From Pseudoxanthomonas sp. z9 (lineage in GTDB: Bacteria > Pseudomonadota > Gammaproteobacteria > Xanthomonadales > Xanthomonadaceae): DNA of 64,000 nucleotides. The notes beneath the pieces were generated by a model. That model did not search any database, was not told the origin of the DNA, and was given only the letters and a program-made list of their open reading frames with translations. The stretch lies in the NCBI RefSeq assembly GCF_006542425.1, contig NZ_VFID01000002.1:124001-188000 (forward strand). The letters are read 5' to 3'. Shown in pieces: positions 54,536-64,000 of this stretch (position 1 is its first letter; each line of letters begins with the position of its first letter). The position numbers and the translations under genes are program-made.

Positions 54536-54793
54536 TTACGCGTTGCTGGCGGCTTCGTCCGCTTCGGGTTCGCCGTAGTGGTAGCGCAGGGCGTCCAACA
54601 TGTCGTTGATGTCCTGGGCGATATAGGCGAAGCAGTCGCTCAGGGCCTGCAAGGGAATCGGCAGGCAGTGATGCTCGTCCTTGCGGAAACGCGGACTGGA
54701 CAGCGTGGACAGCAGTTTGACGTGATCACGCAGCTGGATCATGTTGAGCTGCGTTTGTTCTTCCAACAGATAGACCATACGTGGGTTGGTCAT
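54536..54793 (-). CDS. XAC0095-like small protein
   Basis: The 85-residue protein begins MTNPRMVYLLEEQTQLNM and is helical throughout, ending with an acidic tail. It resembles the small XAC0095 family known only from xanthomonads, whose function is unknown. GGAGGT 5 nt ahead of ATG 54793 supports this start over the longer frame from 54871. It stands alone between two repeat-rich regions. Confidence 0.68.
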   Translation of the reverse strand: MTNPRMVYLLEEQTQLNMIQLRDHVKLLSTLSSPRFRKDEHHCLPIPLQALSDCFAYIAQDINDMLDALRYHYGEPEADEAASNA

Positions 54794-55230
54794 TGGGACC
54801 TCCATTTCTTCGTTGAAGTATCCCGGCACGCGAAAGCGCGGCCGGGAGCCGGGAGTCGAAAAACCGCACACAGGTCGGATGGGCTAATTTCCCTTTCGGG
54901 TCTTGTATTCGCCCCCTCCCGGCGAAGACGAAGGCCGCCGGCTGTCACTCAGTGATAAGAAAACCACCGGAATGACGGAGGTAGTACTACTGTGTGGGAG
55001 TTTTTCGAACTCCTGATGCCGGAGTCTGCTGATGCGCTTGCGCGATGTCGACTAACTTTGAACGTTTTCGATTCAATGTTTCTGTTGTCACGGAAGTGGC
55101 GCAGCCGCGTTGTGTGCCGGATGTATCTGAATGGGGCGGAATGAAGATACGAGCGGTGAGTTCGTACAACGTTGGCGAACGAAGGGGAAGGCGCTGAAGA
55201 AAGCACTCACGCCCGCCACCGCGATGTTCT

Positions 55231-55591
55231 GCCCCTTCCCCCGCGCGCGGGGGAAGGCTGGGATGGGGGCGCATTTCAGCGATCGTTTTCCATTCCTCGC
55301 AGTCGGTGTGGTGGTGTGGTTCCGACGTTGGTTGTCATGGCTCGGGATTCTTCCGCTTGCCCCCACCCCAACCCTCCCCCGCAGGCGGGGGAGGGGGCTG
55401 TGTGCGTGCCGCTGCGATCGCGAGGTTTTTGCCCCTTCCCCCGCGTGCGGGGGAAGGCTGGGATGGGGGCGCTTTTCATCGGTCGCTGTCCATCACTCGC
55501 CGTCGGTGTGCTGTGTTTCCGAAGCTGGTTGTCATGGCTCGGGATTTTTCCGCTTGCCCCAACCCCAACCCTCCCCGCGCGCGGGGGAGGG
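55231..55591. repeat. Duplicated block of palindromic repeats, period about 200 bp
   Basis: The segment 55231-55272 (CCTTCCCCCGCGCGCGGGGG core, then GGCTGGGATGGGGG) recurs at 55431-55472 with one mismatch, exactly 200 bp on. A second hairpin type, ACCCTCCCCCGCAGGCGGGG-like, occurs at 55360-55395 and 55557-55591. GGTTGTCATGGCTCGGGATT is shared at 55330-55349 and 55527-55546. The block ends at the 3' end of the antiporter gene. The whole 54794-55592 interval holds no convincing gene; 54794-55230 shows nothing I recognise. Confidence 0.88.
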
Positions 55592-55592
55592 C

Positions 55593-56972
55593 CTATGTGT
55601 GCTGCGCCGAACGCGCGCGGCGCTCGATGACGTTGAGCAGCGGGCCGGTCATCGCGGTGGTGACCAGCGCCATGATCACCAGTACGGCGAACAGGCGGTC
55701 ACCAATCAGGCCCATCTCATAGCCGAGATTGAGCACGATCAGTTCCATCAGGCCACGCGTGTTCATCAGCGCGCCCAGGCGCAGCGCGTCGGTCCGCGGC
55801 ATGCCCGCGCTGCGCGCGGCCAGCCAGGTGCCCAGGCCCTTGCCGAGGCTGGCGACGAGGATCACGACCACGCATAGAAGCAGGTCGCCGGCCTGCCAGC
55901 CGTCCACGCGCAGGCGCAGCCCGGTCATGGCGAAGAACAGCGGCAGCAGCAGCGAGATGGCGAAGGGTTCGACCTTCTGGATCAGCAGTTCGCGCAGGCG
56001 GGCATTGCCGGATACCGCGATGCCGGCCAGGAAGGCGCCGAACAAGGCGTGGATGCCCAGCAGTTCGGTGACCAGTGCGGCGGCCAGCGCCATCAGCAAC
56101 AGTCCGATCAGGTGGCGGCCTTCGCGTTCGGGAGCCACTTCCTGGCGGGACAGCCACGGCCGCACCAGCGCGATCATCGCGGCGGCGAACGCCAGCGTGC
56201 CCAGCAGGCTGATCAGCGCCGCACTCCAGCCGCTGGCCTGCACCGAGGCGACGATGGCGGCCAGCAGGCACCACGCGCTGGCGTCGCCCAGTGCGGCGCA
56301 GGCGACCGCGATGCGGCCGAGCGGGGTGTGGGTGATGCCGCGGTCGGACAGGATGCGCAGCAGCACCGGAAAGGCGGTGATGCTGAGCGACACACCCATG
56401 AACAGCGCGAAGTTGGCAAAGCCGACACCGGCCGGCGCATGCGCGTTGAACAGCACGAACGCCAGCAGCACGCCGCACAGGAACGGCAAGGCGATGCCAC
56501 TGTGGCTGACCAGCACGGCGAAGGCGCGGCGGCCATGCAGGGTGGACAGTTCCAGTTCCGCGCCGGCGACGAACAGGAACATCAGCACGCCCAACTGGCT
56601 GATCAAGCCAAGCGCACCGAGCGAACCGGGCGCGAACAGCCAGGCCTGGGTCTCCGGCATCACCGCACCGAACAGCAGCGGCCCCAGCAGCAGGCCGGCG
56701 GCCATTTCGCCGATGACGGCCGGTTGGCCGAAGCGGCGCAGCAGCCAGCCCGCGCCCTTCGCCGCCGACAGCACCACCAGCAATTGCAGCAGGAACAGCG
56801 ACAGCGGCGTGCCGGTGCCCGCATGCGCGGTGTCGGCGACGGGCGCCGCCGAGGGCGCGGACACCGGCAGCGGCCAGCGCGAGAGCAGCAGCGCCGCCAG
56901 CAGCGGCACGGCGACCAGCAGCAGGTAGCGCCAGGGGGAGGTTGCGCCGGACCGTATCTGCGAATCTTCCAT
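55593..56972 (-). CDS. Cation:proton antiporter (CPA2 family)
   Basis: The 459-residue protein has about 13 membrane helices. GQPAVIGEMAAGLLLGP and GVLMFLFVAGAELELSTL are the CPA2 signature, ALGDASAWCLLA carries the ion-binding Asp, and MNTRGLMELIVLNLGYEMGL is the conserved late helix. It lacks the cytoplasmic TrkA-N domain of the Kef protein at 14.7 kb. It is probably an Na+ or K+/H+ antiporter. The stop sits at the edge of the repeat block, which may act as its terminator. Confidence 0.9.
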   Translation of the reverse strand: MEDSQIRSGATSPWRYLLLVAVPLLAALLLSRWPLPVSAPSAAPVADTAHAGTGTPLSLFLLQLLVVLSAAKGAGWLLRRFGQPAVIGEMAAGLLLGPLLFGAVMPETQAWLFAPGSLGALGLISQLGVLMFLFVAGAELELSTLHGRRAFAVLVSHSGIALPFLCGVLLAFVLFNAHAPAGVGFANFALFMGVSLSITAFPVLLRILSDRGITHTPLGRIAVACAALGDASAWCLLAAIVASVQASGWSAALISLLGTLAFAAAMIALVRPWLSRQEVAPEREGRHLIGLLLMALAAALVTELLGIHALFGAFLAGIAVSGNARLRELLIQKVEPFAISLLLPLFFAMTGLRLRVDGWQAGDLLLCVVVILVASLGKGLGTWLAARSAGMPRTDALRLGALMNTRGLMELIVLNLGYEMGLIGDRLFAVLVIMALVTTAMTGPLLNVIERRARSAQHT

Positions 56973-57043
56973 GTACCGCTGGACCCCGCGCCTGAAGGAT
57001 GCGCCGCATTCTAGCGGCGCATCCGTTCACGGGAGCAGCGGCT

Positions 57044-59782
57044 TCAGGCGGCCATCGGCAGCGATTGGTGGCGCAGGCGCAGCGCGTTGGCGACCACCGA
57101 GGCCGAGCTCAGGCTCATCGCCAGCGCGGCCAGCATCGGTGAGAGCAGCGGACCGCCGAACAGGTACAGCAGGCCGGCGGCGACCGGCACGCCCAGGGCG
57201 TTGTAGAAGAATGCGAAGCCCAGGTTCTGGCGCATGTTGCGCACGGTTGCTTCCGACAGTGCCTTGGCGCGGACGATGCCGCCCAGATCGCCCTTGACCA
57301 GGGTGACCTGCGCGCTGGACATCGCCACGTCGGTGCCGGTGCCCATGGCGATGCCGACGTCGGCGGAGGCGAGGGCGGGGGCGTCGTTGATGCCGTCGCC
57401 GGCCATTGCGACCACCCGGCCTTCGGCCTTCAGACGGGCGACCAGCGCGGCCTTGTCGGCCGGACGCACTTCGCCGTGGACCTCGTCGATGCCGACCTGC
57501 GACGCCACCGCCTGCGCGGTGCGCTCGCCGTCGCCGGTCGCCATCACGATGCGCACGCCGATGGCCTGCAACGCGCGCAGCGCCGAGGGCGTGGTGATCT
57601 TGATCGGGTCGGCCACCGCGATCAGGCCGGCGGCGCGGCCGTCCACGGCCAGGAACATCACGCTGGCGCCTTCCGCGCGCAGGCGGCGGGCGTCGGCATC
57701 CAGCGCCGACACGTCCACGCCGGCTTCCTGCATCAGCGCGGTGTTGCCCAGCGCCAGTGCGTGGCCGTCCACGTGGCCGCGCACGCCGATGCCGCTGGAG
57801 GATTCGAAGTCCTGCGCGGTCGACAGCGCAATGCCGCGTTCGCGCGCTTCGGCGACGATGGCGTGCGCCAGCGGATGTTCGCTGCCGGCGTCCAGGCTGG
57901 CGGCCAGCCGCAGCGCTTCGTTCTCCTCGAATCCGCTGGCCGGAATCAGGACGCGGAACGCCGGACGGCCTTCGGTGAGCGTGCCGGTCTTGTCGACGAT
58001 GAGGGTATCGACCTTGCGCAGGGTCTCGATGGCCTCGGCGTCGCGGAACAGCACGCCCAGCTGGGCGGCACGGCCGGTCGAGACCATGATCGACATCGGC
58101 GTGGCCAGGCCCAGCGCACAGGGGCAGGCGATGATCAGCACCGAGACCGCGTTGAGTACGGCATAGGTCCACGAAGGTTCCGGACCGAACAGGCCCCAGC
58201 CCAGGAAGGTCAGCACGGCCGCGGCCAGCACCGCCAGCACGAACCAGAACGACACCTTGTCGGCCAGCCGCTGCATCGGCGCGCGCGAGCGTTGCGCCTG
58301 CGCCACCAGTTGCACGATCTGGGCGAGCACGCTGTCGCTGCCGACCCGCTCGGCGCGGATGATCAGGCTACCGGAGCCGTTGATGGTGGCGCCGATGACG
58401 CTGTCGCCGTTTTCCTTGGACACCGGTACCGGTTCGCCGGTCAGCATCGACTCGTCGATGTGCGAGCGCCCTTCGATCACCACGCCGTCCACCGGCACCT
58501 TTTCGCCGGGACGCACGCGCAGGCGATCGCCGACGTGGACGTGCGAGAGTTCGATGTCCTCTTCCTGGCCGTCCTCGCGCAGGCGGCGGGCGGTCTTGGG
58601 GGCGAGTCCGAGCAGCGCCTTGATCGCCGCCGAGGTCTGCGAGCGCGCCTTCAGTTCCAGCAACTGGCCCAGCAGGGTCAGCGAGACGATGATCGCGGCG
58701 GCCTCGAAGTACACGCCGACCCGGCCGTGCTCGTGGAACGAGGCGGGGAACAGATCCGGCGCCACCGTCGCCACCACGCTGTAGCCGTAGGCGGCGCCGA
58801 CGCCGGTACCGATCAGCGTCCACATGTTGGGGCTGCGGTTGCGGATGGATTGCGCCCAGCGCTGGAAGAACGGCCAGGCCGCCCACAGCACTACCGGCGT
58901 GCTGAGTACCAGTTCGATCCAGGTGCGCGTGGTCGGCGACAGGCCGTGGAAGTACTGGCCGAACATCGCCAGCACCAGGGTCGCCACGCTCAGCGGCAGG
59001 GTCCACCAGAAGCGGCGGCGGAAGTCGGTGAGTTCCGGATTCTCGCCGTCATCCAGCGAAGGCATCATCGGCTCCAGCGCCATGCCGCAGATCGGGCAGG
59101 TGCCGGGACCGTCGCGGACGATTTCCGGATGCATGGGGCAGGTGTACTGCGCGCCGGGCACGGCCGGTTCGGGCTCGCGTTTCGGCGCCAGCCAGCGGGG
59201 CGGATCGGCGACGAATTTGGCGCGGCAGCCGGCCGAGCAGAAGTGGTAGGCCTGGCCGGCGTGTTCGGCGTGGTGAGCGGTGGTGGTCGGATCCACGCGC
59301 ATGCCGCAGACCGGATCGATCACGGTGCCCGCGGCGTGTGCGGCGTGAGGGTGTGCGTGATCATGAGCGGCGTAGGAAGGCACGGTGGCGTGGTGATGGG
59401 CATGTCCGTGCGCGTGGTCGTTGGAGCCCGCATGCGCGTGGTCGGCATCGCCACCGTGGCAGCACGTGTCATTAGCCTTCGCCGCACTGGCGGTTTCGGC
59501 TTTTCCGGTGCCGCAGCACGCCGATGCCTTCTCTTCGGCGGCATGCGCGGTGAGGAACCGCGCCGGCTCGGTGACGAACTTGTCGCGGCAGCCGGCCGAG
59601 CAGAAGTAATAGGTCTGGCCGTCGTGTTCGACGTGATGCGGCGCGGTCGCCGGATCCACGCTCATGCCGCAGACCGGATCACGAACGGCGGCGGTCGGGG
59701 AGGAAGAGGAACCGCCACCGCAGCATCCGCCTTGCGCCTTGTTGGCATCCGGCTTGTCGTGCGAATGGCAGGACCCGCTCAT
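57044..59782 (-). CDS. copA: Copper-translocating P-type ATPase with two YHS domains
   Basis: A 912-residue P1B ATPase that exports Cu(I) or a related ion. Instead of CxxC metal domains it has two YHS domains ([10 protein letters not shown]...YYFCSAGC, about residues 34-75, and [10 protein letters not shown]...YHFCSAGC, about 155-196), separated by a His-rich stretch. A heavy-metal-binding domain follows (YTCPMHPEI...[11 protein letters not shown], about 212-245). The core has CPC in [21 protein letters not shown] and [13 protein letters not shown] 59782 overlaps the regulator stop by ATGA, so transcription is under the CueR-like promoter. Confidence 0.93.
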   Translation of the reverse strand: MSGSCHSHDKPDANKAQGGCCGGGSSSSPTAAVRDPVCGMSVDPATAPHHVEHDGQTYYFCSAGCRDKFVTEPARFLTAHAAEEKASACCGTGKAETASAAKANDTCCHGGDADHAHAGSNDHAHGHAHHHATVPSYAAHDHAHPHAAHAAGTVIDPVCGMRVDPTTTAHHAEHAGQAYHFCSAGCRAKFVADPPRWLAPKREPEPAVPGAQYTCPMHPEIVRDGPGTCPICGMALEPMMPSLDDGENPELTDFRRRFWWTLPLSVATLVLAMFGQYFHGLSPTTRTWIELVLSTPVVLWAAWPFFQRWAQSIRNRSPNMWTLIGTGVGAAYGYSVVATVAPDLFPASFHEHGRVGVYFEAAAIIVSLTLLGQLLELKARSQTSAAIKALLGLAPKTARRLREDGQEEDIELSHVHVGDRLRVRPGEKVPVDGVVIEGRSHIDESMLTGEPVPVSKENGDSVIGATINGSGSLIIRAERVGSDSVLAQIVQLVAQAQRSRAPMQRLADKVSFWFVLAVLAAAVLTFLGWGLFGPEPSWTYAVLNAVSVLIIACPCALGLATPMSIMVSTGRAAQLGVLFRDAEAIETLRKVDTLIVDKTGTLTEGRPAFRVLIPASGFEENEALRLAASLDAGSEHPLAHAIVAEARERGIALSTAQDFESSSGIGVRGHVDGHALALGNTALMQEAGVDVSALDADARRLRAEGASVMFLAVDGRAAGLIAVADPIKITTPSALRALQAIGVRIVMATGDGERTAQAVASQVGIDEVHGEVRPADKAALVARLKAEGRVVAMAGDGINDAPALASADVGIAMGTGTDVAMSSAQVTLVKGDLGGIVRAKALSEATVRNMRQNLGFAFFYNALGVPVAAGLLYLFGGPLLSPMLAALAMSLSSASVVANALRLRHQSLPMAA

Positions 59783-60174
59783 TTCGGTTCCTCGGCGAGG
59801 GCGGCCACGATCGGGCATTCGCTCAGATCGCCATGGCCCGGACAGGCGTCGACCAGGGTGCGCAGCGCGTCGCGCATGCGGGTCATCTCGGCCAGGCGCT
59901 CCTCGACGACGGCCAGCTTGCTGGCGGCGGCGGCCTTCATCTGGCCCATGTCCTCGCGTCCGGCGCTGATGTCCAGCAGATCGCGGACCTCGTCCAGGGT
60001 GAAGCCGAGCGCCTTGGCGCGGCGGATGAAGGTCAGGCGGGTGACGTCCGAGCCTTCATAGCGGCGGTAGCCGGCGGGGCTGCGGCTGGGCGGCGGCAGC
60101 AGCTGCTGGCGCTCGTAGTAGCGGACGGTATCGATGGGCACGCCCGCCAGGCGTGCCAATTGGCCGATGTTCAT
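59779..60174 (-). CDS. cueR: CueR-like MerR-family copper-responsive regulator
   Basis: The 131-residue protein starts [22 protein letters not shown] with the MerR HTH, then a dimer helix and the metal loop Cys111[11 protein letters not shown]120. The two Cys are spaced as in E. coli CueR (Cys112, Cys120) and lack the third Cys expected of mercury sensors. It probably activates the stretched promoter at 60201-60235 on Cu(I), driving itself and the ATPase. ATG 60174 is preferred over a longer frame from 60225 that covers the promoter. Confidence 0.9.
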   Translation of the reverse strand: MNIGQLARLAGVPIDTVRYYERQQLLPPPSRSPAGYRRYEGSDVTRLTFIRRAKALGFTLDEVRDLLDISAGREDMGQMKAAAASKLAVVEERLAEMTRMRDALRTLVDACPGHGDLSECPIVAALAEEPK

Positions 60175-60200
60175 AGCGTTCTCCGGTTCGGAATGACGCC

Positions 60201-60235
60201 ATTCTGCACCCTTGACCTTGGTCAAGAGTCAAGGG
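60201..60235 (-). promoter_or_regulatory. MerR-type promoter/operator of cueR-copA
   Basis: CCCTTGAC-N11-GTCAAGGG (60209-60235) is a perfect 8-bp dyad. On the minus strand TTGACT (60232-60227) and CAGAAT (60206-60201) flank it with a 20-bp spacer, the long spacing that MerR-family activators correct by twisting the DNA. It lies 27 bp before the regulator start. Confidence 0.82.
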
Positions 60236-60254
60236 TTTTGTTGCGCTGGCGGGC

Positions 60255-61184
60255 TCAACCGCGGATGGCGTGCGCCGCGCGGTGGATCAAGCGGGCGGCG
60301 ACCCGGGCGGTGCCGTTGTCGCGGTCGAACGGTGGCGACAGCTCCGCCACGTCCATCAGCGCGACCTTGCCGGTGGCCGCGATGGTTTCCAGCAGCGGCT
60401 CCAGCACCTCCAGCGGCACGCCGCGGGCGCTGGGGGCGCTGACCCCGGGCGCCATCGCGTGCGGCAGCACGTCCAGGCAGATGGTCAGGTAGATCAGGTC
60501 GACATCGCGCAGCCAGTCGGCCACGCGCTGCTGGCACAGGTCCAGCCGCCGCATGTCCATCTCGTCGTCGAGCAGATAGCGCACGCCCCGCTGGCGGGCG
60601 GTCTCGAACAACTGGCGGGTATTGGCCGAGGCGCTGATGCCCAGGCACAGGTACTGCGCGTCCAGGCCGATGCCGGCGGCGTGATCCAGCGCCTGCAGGA
60701 ACGGCGTGCCGGAACTGCCGACCGGTTGCTGGCGCAGATCGAAATGCGCGTCGAAGTTGACGATGCCCACGCGCGGGCGGCGCTCGCGCAGGTGGCCGAC
60801 CAGGCCCTGGTAGCTGGCGAAAGCGATCTCGTGCCCGCCCCCCAGGCCGATCGGCAGGTGGCCGGCGTCGAGCAGGGCGGCGACGCGGGCGCCGAATGCC
60901 GCCTGCGCGCCTTCCAGATCCTCGCCTTCGCAGATCACGTCGCCCGCGTCGTACAGCGGGGCGTCGTCGCGCACCGGCAGGTTCGACAGCGCCGCGCGCA
61001 GGACCATCGGGCCCTGCGCCGCGCCGGTGCGGCCGTTGTTGCGGCGGATGCCCTCGTCGCAGGCGAAACCCACCAGCGCTACGCCGGCGCGCGCGCGCGC
61101 CTCGGGCGTGGCGACGATCTGGTGCCAGCGGCGGGTGTCGCCGTCGCCGGGCGGGTCGATGCGGCCTTTCCAGCCTGGAATCAC
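60255..61184 (-). CDS. hutG: Formimidoylglutamase (HutG), with an altered metal-binding motif
   Basis: A 309-residue ureohydrolase-fold enzyme, the last step of histidine breakdown to glutamate and formamide. The Mn-binding GGGHE and FDAHFD motifs and the late Glu (VAELSPPFD) are present. The usual S-x-D-x-D motif reads [16 protein letters not shown], with Cys236 (codon TGC at 60477-60479) where the first, metal-bridging Asp is expected. ATG 61184 overlaps the hutH stop by ATGA. Identity is clear from length and neighbours; the activity of this variant is uncertain. Confidence 0.88.
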   Translation of the reverse strand: MIPGWKGRIDPPGDGDTRRWHQIVATPEARARAGVALVGFACDEGIRRNNGRTGAAQGPMVLRAALSNLPVRDDAPLYDAGDVICEGEDLEGAQAAFGARVAALLDAGHLPIGLGGGHEIAFASYQGLVGHLRERRPRVGIVNFDAHFDLRQQPVGSSGTPFLQALDHAAGIGLDAQYLCLGISASANTRQLFETARQRGVRYLLDDEMDMRRLDLCQQRVADWLRDVDLIYLTICLDVLPHAMAPGVSAPSARGVPLEVLEPLLETIAATGKVALMDVAELSPPFDRDNGTARVAARLIHRAAHAIRG

Positions 61185-62707
61185 GCGGATACCCCGAGCG
61201 GCATGTCGACGAAGGCGGTCAATGTACCGCTGGCGACCAGCGCTTCCAATGCCTGCATTTCCGGCGCCAGGTAGCGGTCCTCACCGTAGTGCGGGACTTC
61301 CGCGCGGACGCGGGCGTGGGCGGCTTCGAGCAGATCGGAAGACTTCAGCGGACGGCGGAAATCGATGCCCTGGGCGGCGGCCAGCAGCTCGATGGCGACG
61401 ATGCGGCGCACGTTGGTCGCCACGTCGCCGGCCTTGCGCGCGGCGAAGGTCGCCATGCTGACGTGATCCTCCTGGTTGGCCGAGGTGGGCAGCGAATCGA
61501 CACTGGCGGGATGGGCGAGGGTCTTGTTCTCGCTGGCGAGCGCGGCGGCGGTGACGTGGGCGATCATGAAACCGGAGTTGATGCCCGGCTCGGCCACCAG
61601 GAAGGCCGGCAGGCCGGAAATGCTGGCGTCGATCAACAGGGCGATGCGGCGTTCGGACAGCGCGCCGACTTCGGAGACGGCAATCGTGATCTGGTCGGCG
61701 GCGAAGGCCACCGGCTCGGCGTGGAAGTTGCCGCCGGAGATCACGTCGCCGGTGTCGGTGAACACCAGCGGGTTGTCGGACACCGCGTTGGCTTCGATCC
61801 ACAGCGTGCGCGCGGCCTGCTGCAACTGGTCGCGGCAGGCGCCCATGACCTGCGGCTGGCAGCGCAGGCTGTAGGGATCCTGCACGCGGGTGTCGTTGTG
61901 GCGGTGCGATTCGCGGATGGCGCTGCCGCGCAGCAGGCGCAGGTATTCGGCGGCGACCTCGATCTGGCCGGGCTGGCCGCGCACGGCGTGGATGCGCGGA
62001 TCGAACGGCGCGTCGGAACCGCAGGCCGCGTCCACGCTCAGCGCGCCGGCCAGTACCGCGGCCGAGTAGACCTGCTCGGCCGCGAACAGGGCGCGCAGGG
62101 CGATGCCGGTGGAGACCTGGGTGCCGTTGAGCAGGGCCAGGCCTTCCTTGGCGGCGAGTTTGATCGGGGCGATGCCCGCGGCGCGCAGCGCGTCACCGGC
62201 GTCGCGCAGTTCACCGTTGACGCGGACCTGGCCTTCGCCCATCGCGGCCAGGCTCAGGTGCGACAGCGGCGCCAGATCGCCGGAGGCGCCGACCGAGCCC
62301 TGCGAGGGAATGCACGGCCAGATCTGCGCGTTGTACATCGCGATCAGTGCTTGCAGGGTCTGCTCCCGCACGCCGGAAAAACCGCGCGCCAGTGAAGCGA
62401 TCTTCAGCGCCAGGATTAGGCGCACGGTGTCGTCGTCCAGCAGCGGGCCCATGCCGACCGCGTGCGAGCGCACCAGGTTGGTCTGCAGCTGTTCCAACTG
62501 GTCGACCGGGATGTGCACCTTGGCGAGCTTGCCGAAGCCGGTATTGATGCCGTATGCCGGCGCGCCGGCGGCGACGATCGACTGCACCGTTTCGGCGGAG
62601 GCGCGCACCGCAGGCAGGCAGGCCGGATCCAGCTGGATCGGCTCGAACGTGTTGGCGATGGTGCGGATCTGGGCCAGCGACAACTGGCCGGGAACGAGAT
62701 TCAACAT
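61181..62707 (-). CDS. hutH: Histidine ammonia-lyase
   Basis: A 508-residue MIO enzyme that converts L-histidine to urocanate. The MIO triad Ala141-Ser142-Gly143 lies in [13 protein letters not shown], and the histidine-selectivity pair Ser81-His82 is in [29 protein letters not shown] is the HutH signature. It overlaps hutG by 4 nt and follows hutU by 6 bp. It is one of two MIO lyases in this window. Confidence 0.97.
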   Translation of the reverse strand: MLNLVPGQLSLAQIRTIANTFEPIQLDPACLPAVRASAETVQSIVAAGAPAYGINTGFGKLAKVHIPVDQLEQLQTNLVRSHAVGMGPLLDDDTVRLILALKIASLARGFSGVREQTLQALIAMYNAQIWPCIPSQGSVGASGDLAPLSHLSLAAMGEGQVRVNGELRDAGDALRAAGIAPIKLAAKEGLALLNGTQVSTGIALRALFAAEQVYSAAVLAGALSVDAACGSDAPFDPRIHAVRGQPGQIEVAAEYLRLLRGSAIRESHRHNDTRVQDPYSLRCQPQVMGACRDQLQQAARTLWIEANAVSDNPLVFTDTGDVISGGNFHAEPVAFAADQITIAVSEVGALSERRIALLIDASISGLPAFLVAEPGINSGFMIAHVTAAALASENKTLAHPASVDSLPTSANQEDHVSMATFAARKAGDVATNVRRIVAIELLAAAQGIDFRRPLKSSDLLEAAHARVRAEVPHYGEDRYLAPEMQALEALVASGTLTAFVDMPLGVSA

Positions 62708-62713
62708 GGAGGC

Positions 62714-64000
<1,287 letters not shown>

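Noticed and set aside
55131..55877. Plus-strand open frames across the repeat block
   Set aside because: They translate the GC-rich hairpins into low-complexity Arg/Pro/Gly sequence and run into the antiporter gene antisense.

Overview
The window is GC-rich, densely coded gamma-proteobacterial chromosome. Gene content points to the Xanthomonadaceae/Lysobacteraceae (Lysobacter, Luteimonas, Pseudoxanthomonas or a near relative). The evidence is a complete xanthomonadin-type aryl polyene cluster with a halogenase-like flavoprotein, the order ndk-rlmN-pilF-rodZ-yfgM-bamB-der, an XAC0095-like small protein, and short inverted-repeat families of the TGTAGGAGCGACGTCAGTCG type. The genus cannot be fixed from sequence alone. 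No transposase, integrase or CRISPR array was seen, so this looks like ordinary chromosome.

Layout. 1-1.76 kb: left-truncated beta-oxidation dehydrogenase with a PsrA-like TetR repressor and a PsrA-type operator. 1.9-11.2 kb: plus-strand housekeeping run (ndk, rlmN, pilF, rodZ-like, yfgM-like, bamB, der, moeA, moeB-like with rhodanese domain). 11.3-17.7 kb: LysR/short-chain dehydrogenase pair, LtrA family, Kef-type antiporter, hydrolase and DUF1244. 17.8-21.9 kb: folD, guaB, guaA. 22-24.8 kb: YCII protein, doxX behind a near-perfect SoxR promoter, and a FixLJ-like two-component pair. 24.9-29.3 kb: minus-strand magnesium operon (leader peptide, two small ORFs, mgtA, mgtC). 29.4-36.8 kb: tadA, orn, REP-like repeats, mscS, ppsA/ppsR, a DUF1249 gene and a tRNA-Glu/tRNA-Ala unit. 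36.9-53.7 kb: aryl polyene cluster. 53.7-55.6 kb: small AT-richer membrane ORFs and a 200-bp duplicated repeat block. 55.6-60.2 kb: CPA2 antiporter, YHS-domain copper ATPase and CueR-like regulator. 60.3-64 kb: hutG, hutH and right-truncated hutU.

How the genes work together. The pigment cluster carries its own starter supply (MIO ammonia-lyase), activation (AMP ligase fused to a dehydratase), two carrier proteins, ketosynthase with chain-length partner, ketoreductase and dehydratases. It also has a thioesterase, acyl- and glycosyltransferases, and a LolA/MMPL/lipoprotein export set. Most of its genes overlap by 4 to 23 nt, which implies one translationally coupled transcript.

The most interesting new signal is upstream of mgtA. 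A 30-codon unannotated leader ORF (29202-29110, minus) begins MDPDPDGRF, like Salmonella MgtL (which begins MEPDP). It is followed 5 nt later by a strong hairpin that buries the Shine-Dalgarno of the next gene. This looks like a magnesium-sensing translational leader in a xanthomonad, controlling two unknown small proteins plus MgtA and MgtC. Other notable points are the SoxR-box doxX promoter, the Asp-to-Cys change in the HutG metal-binding motif, and two MIO lyases with different selectivity residues.
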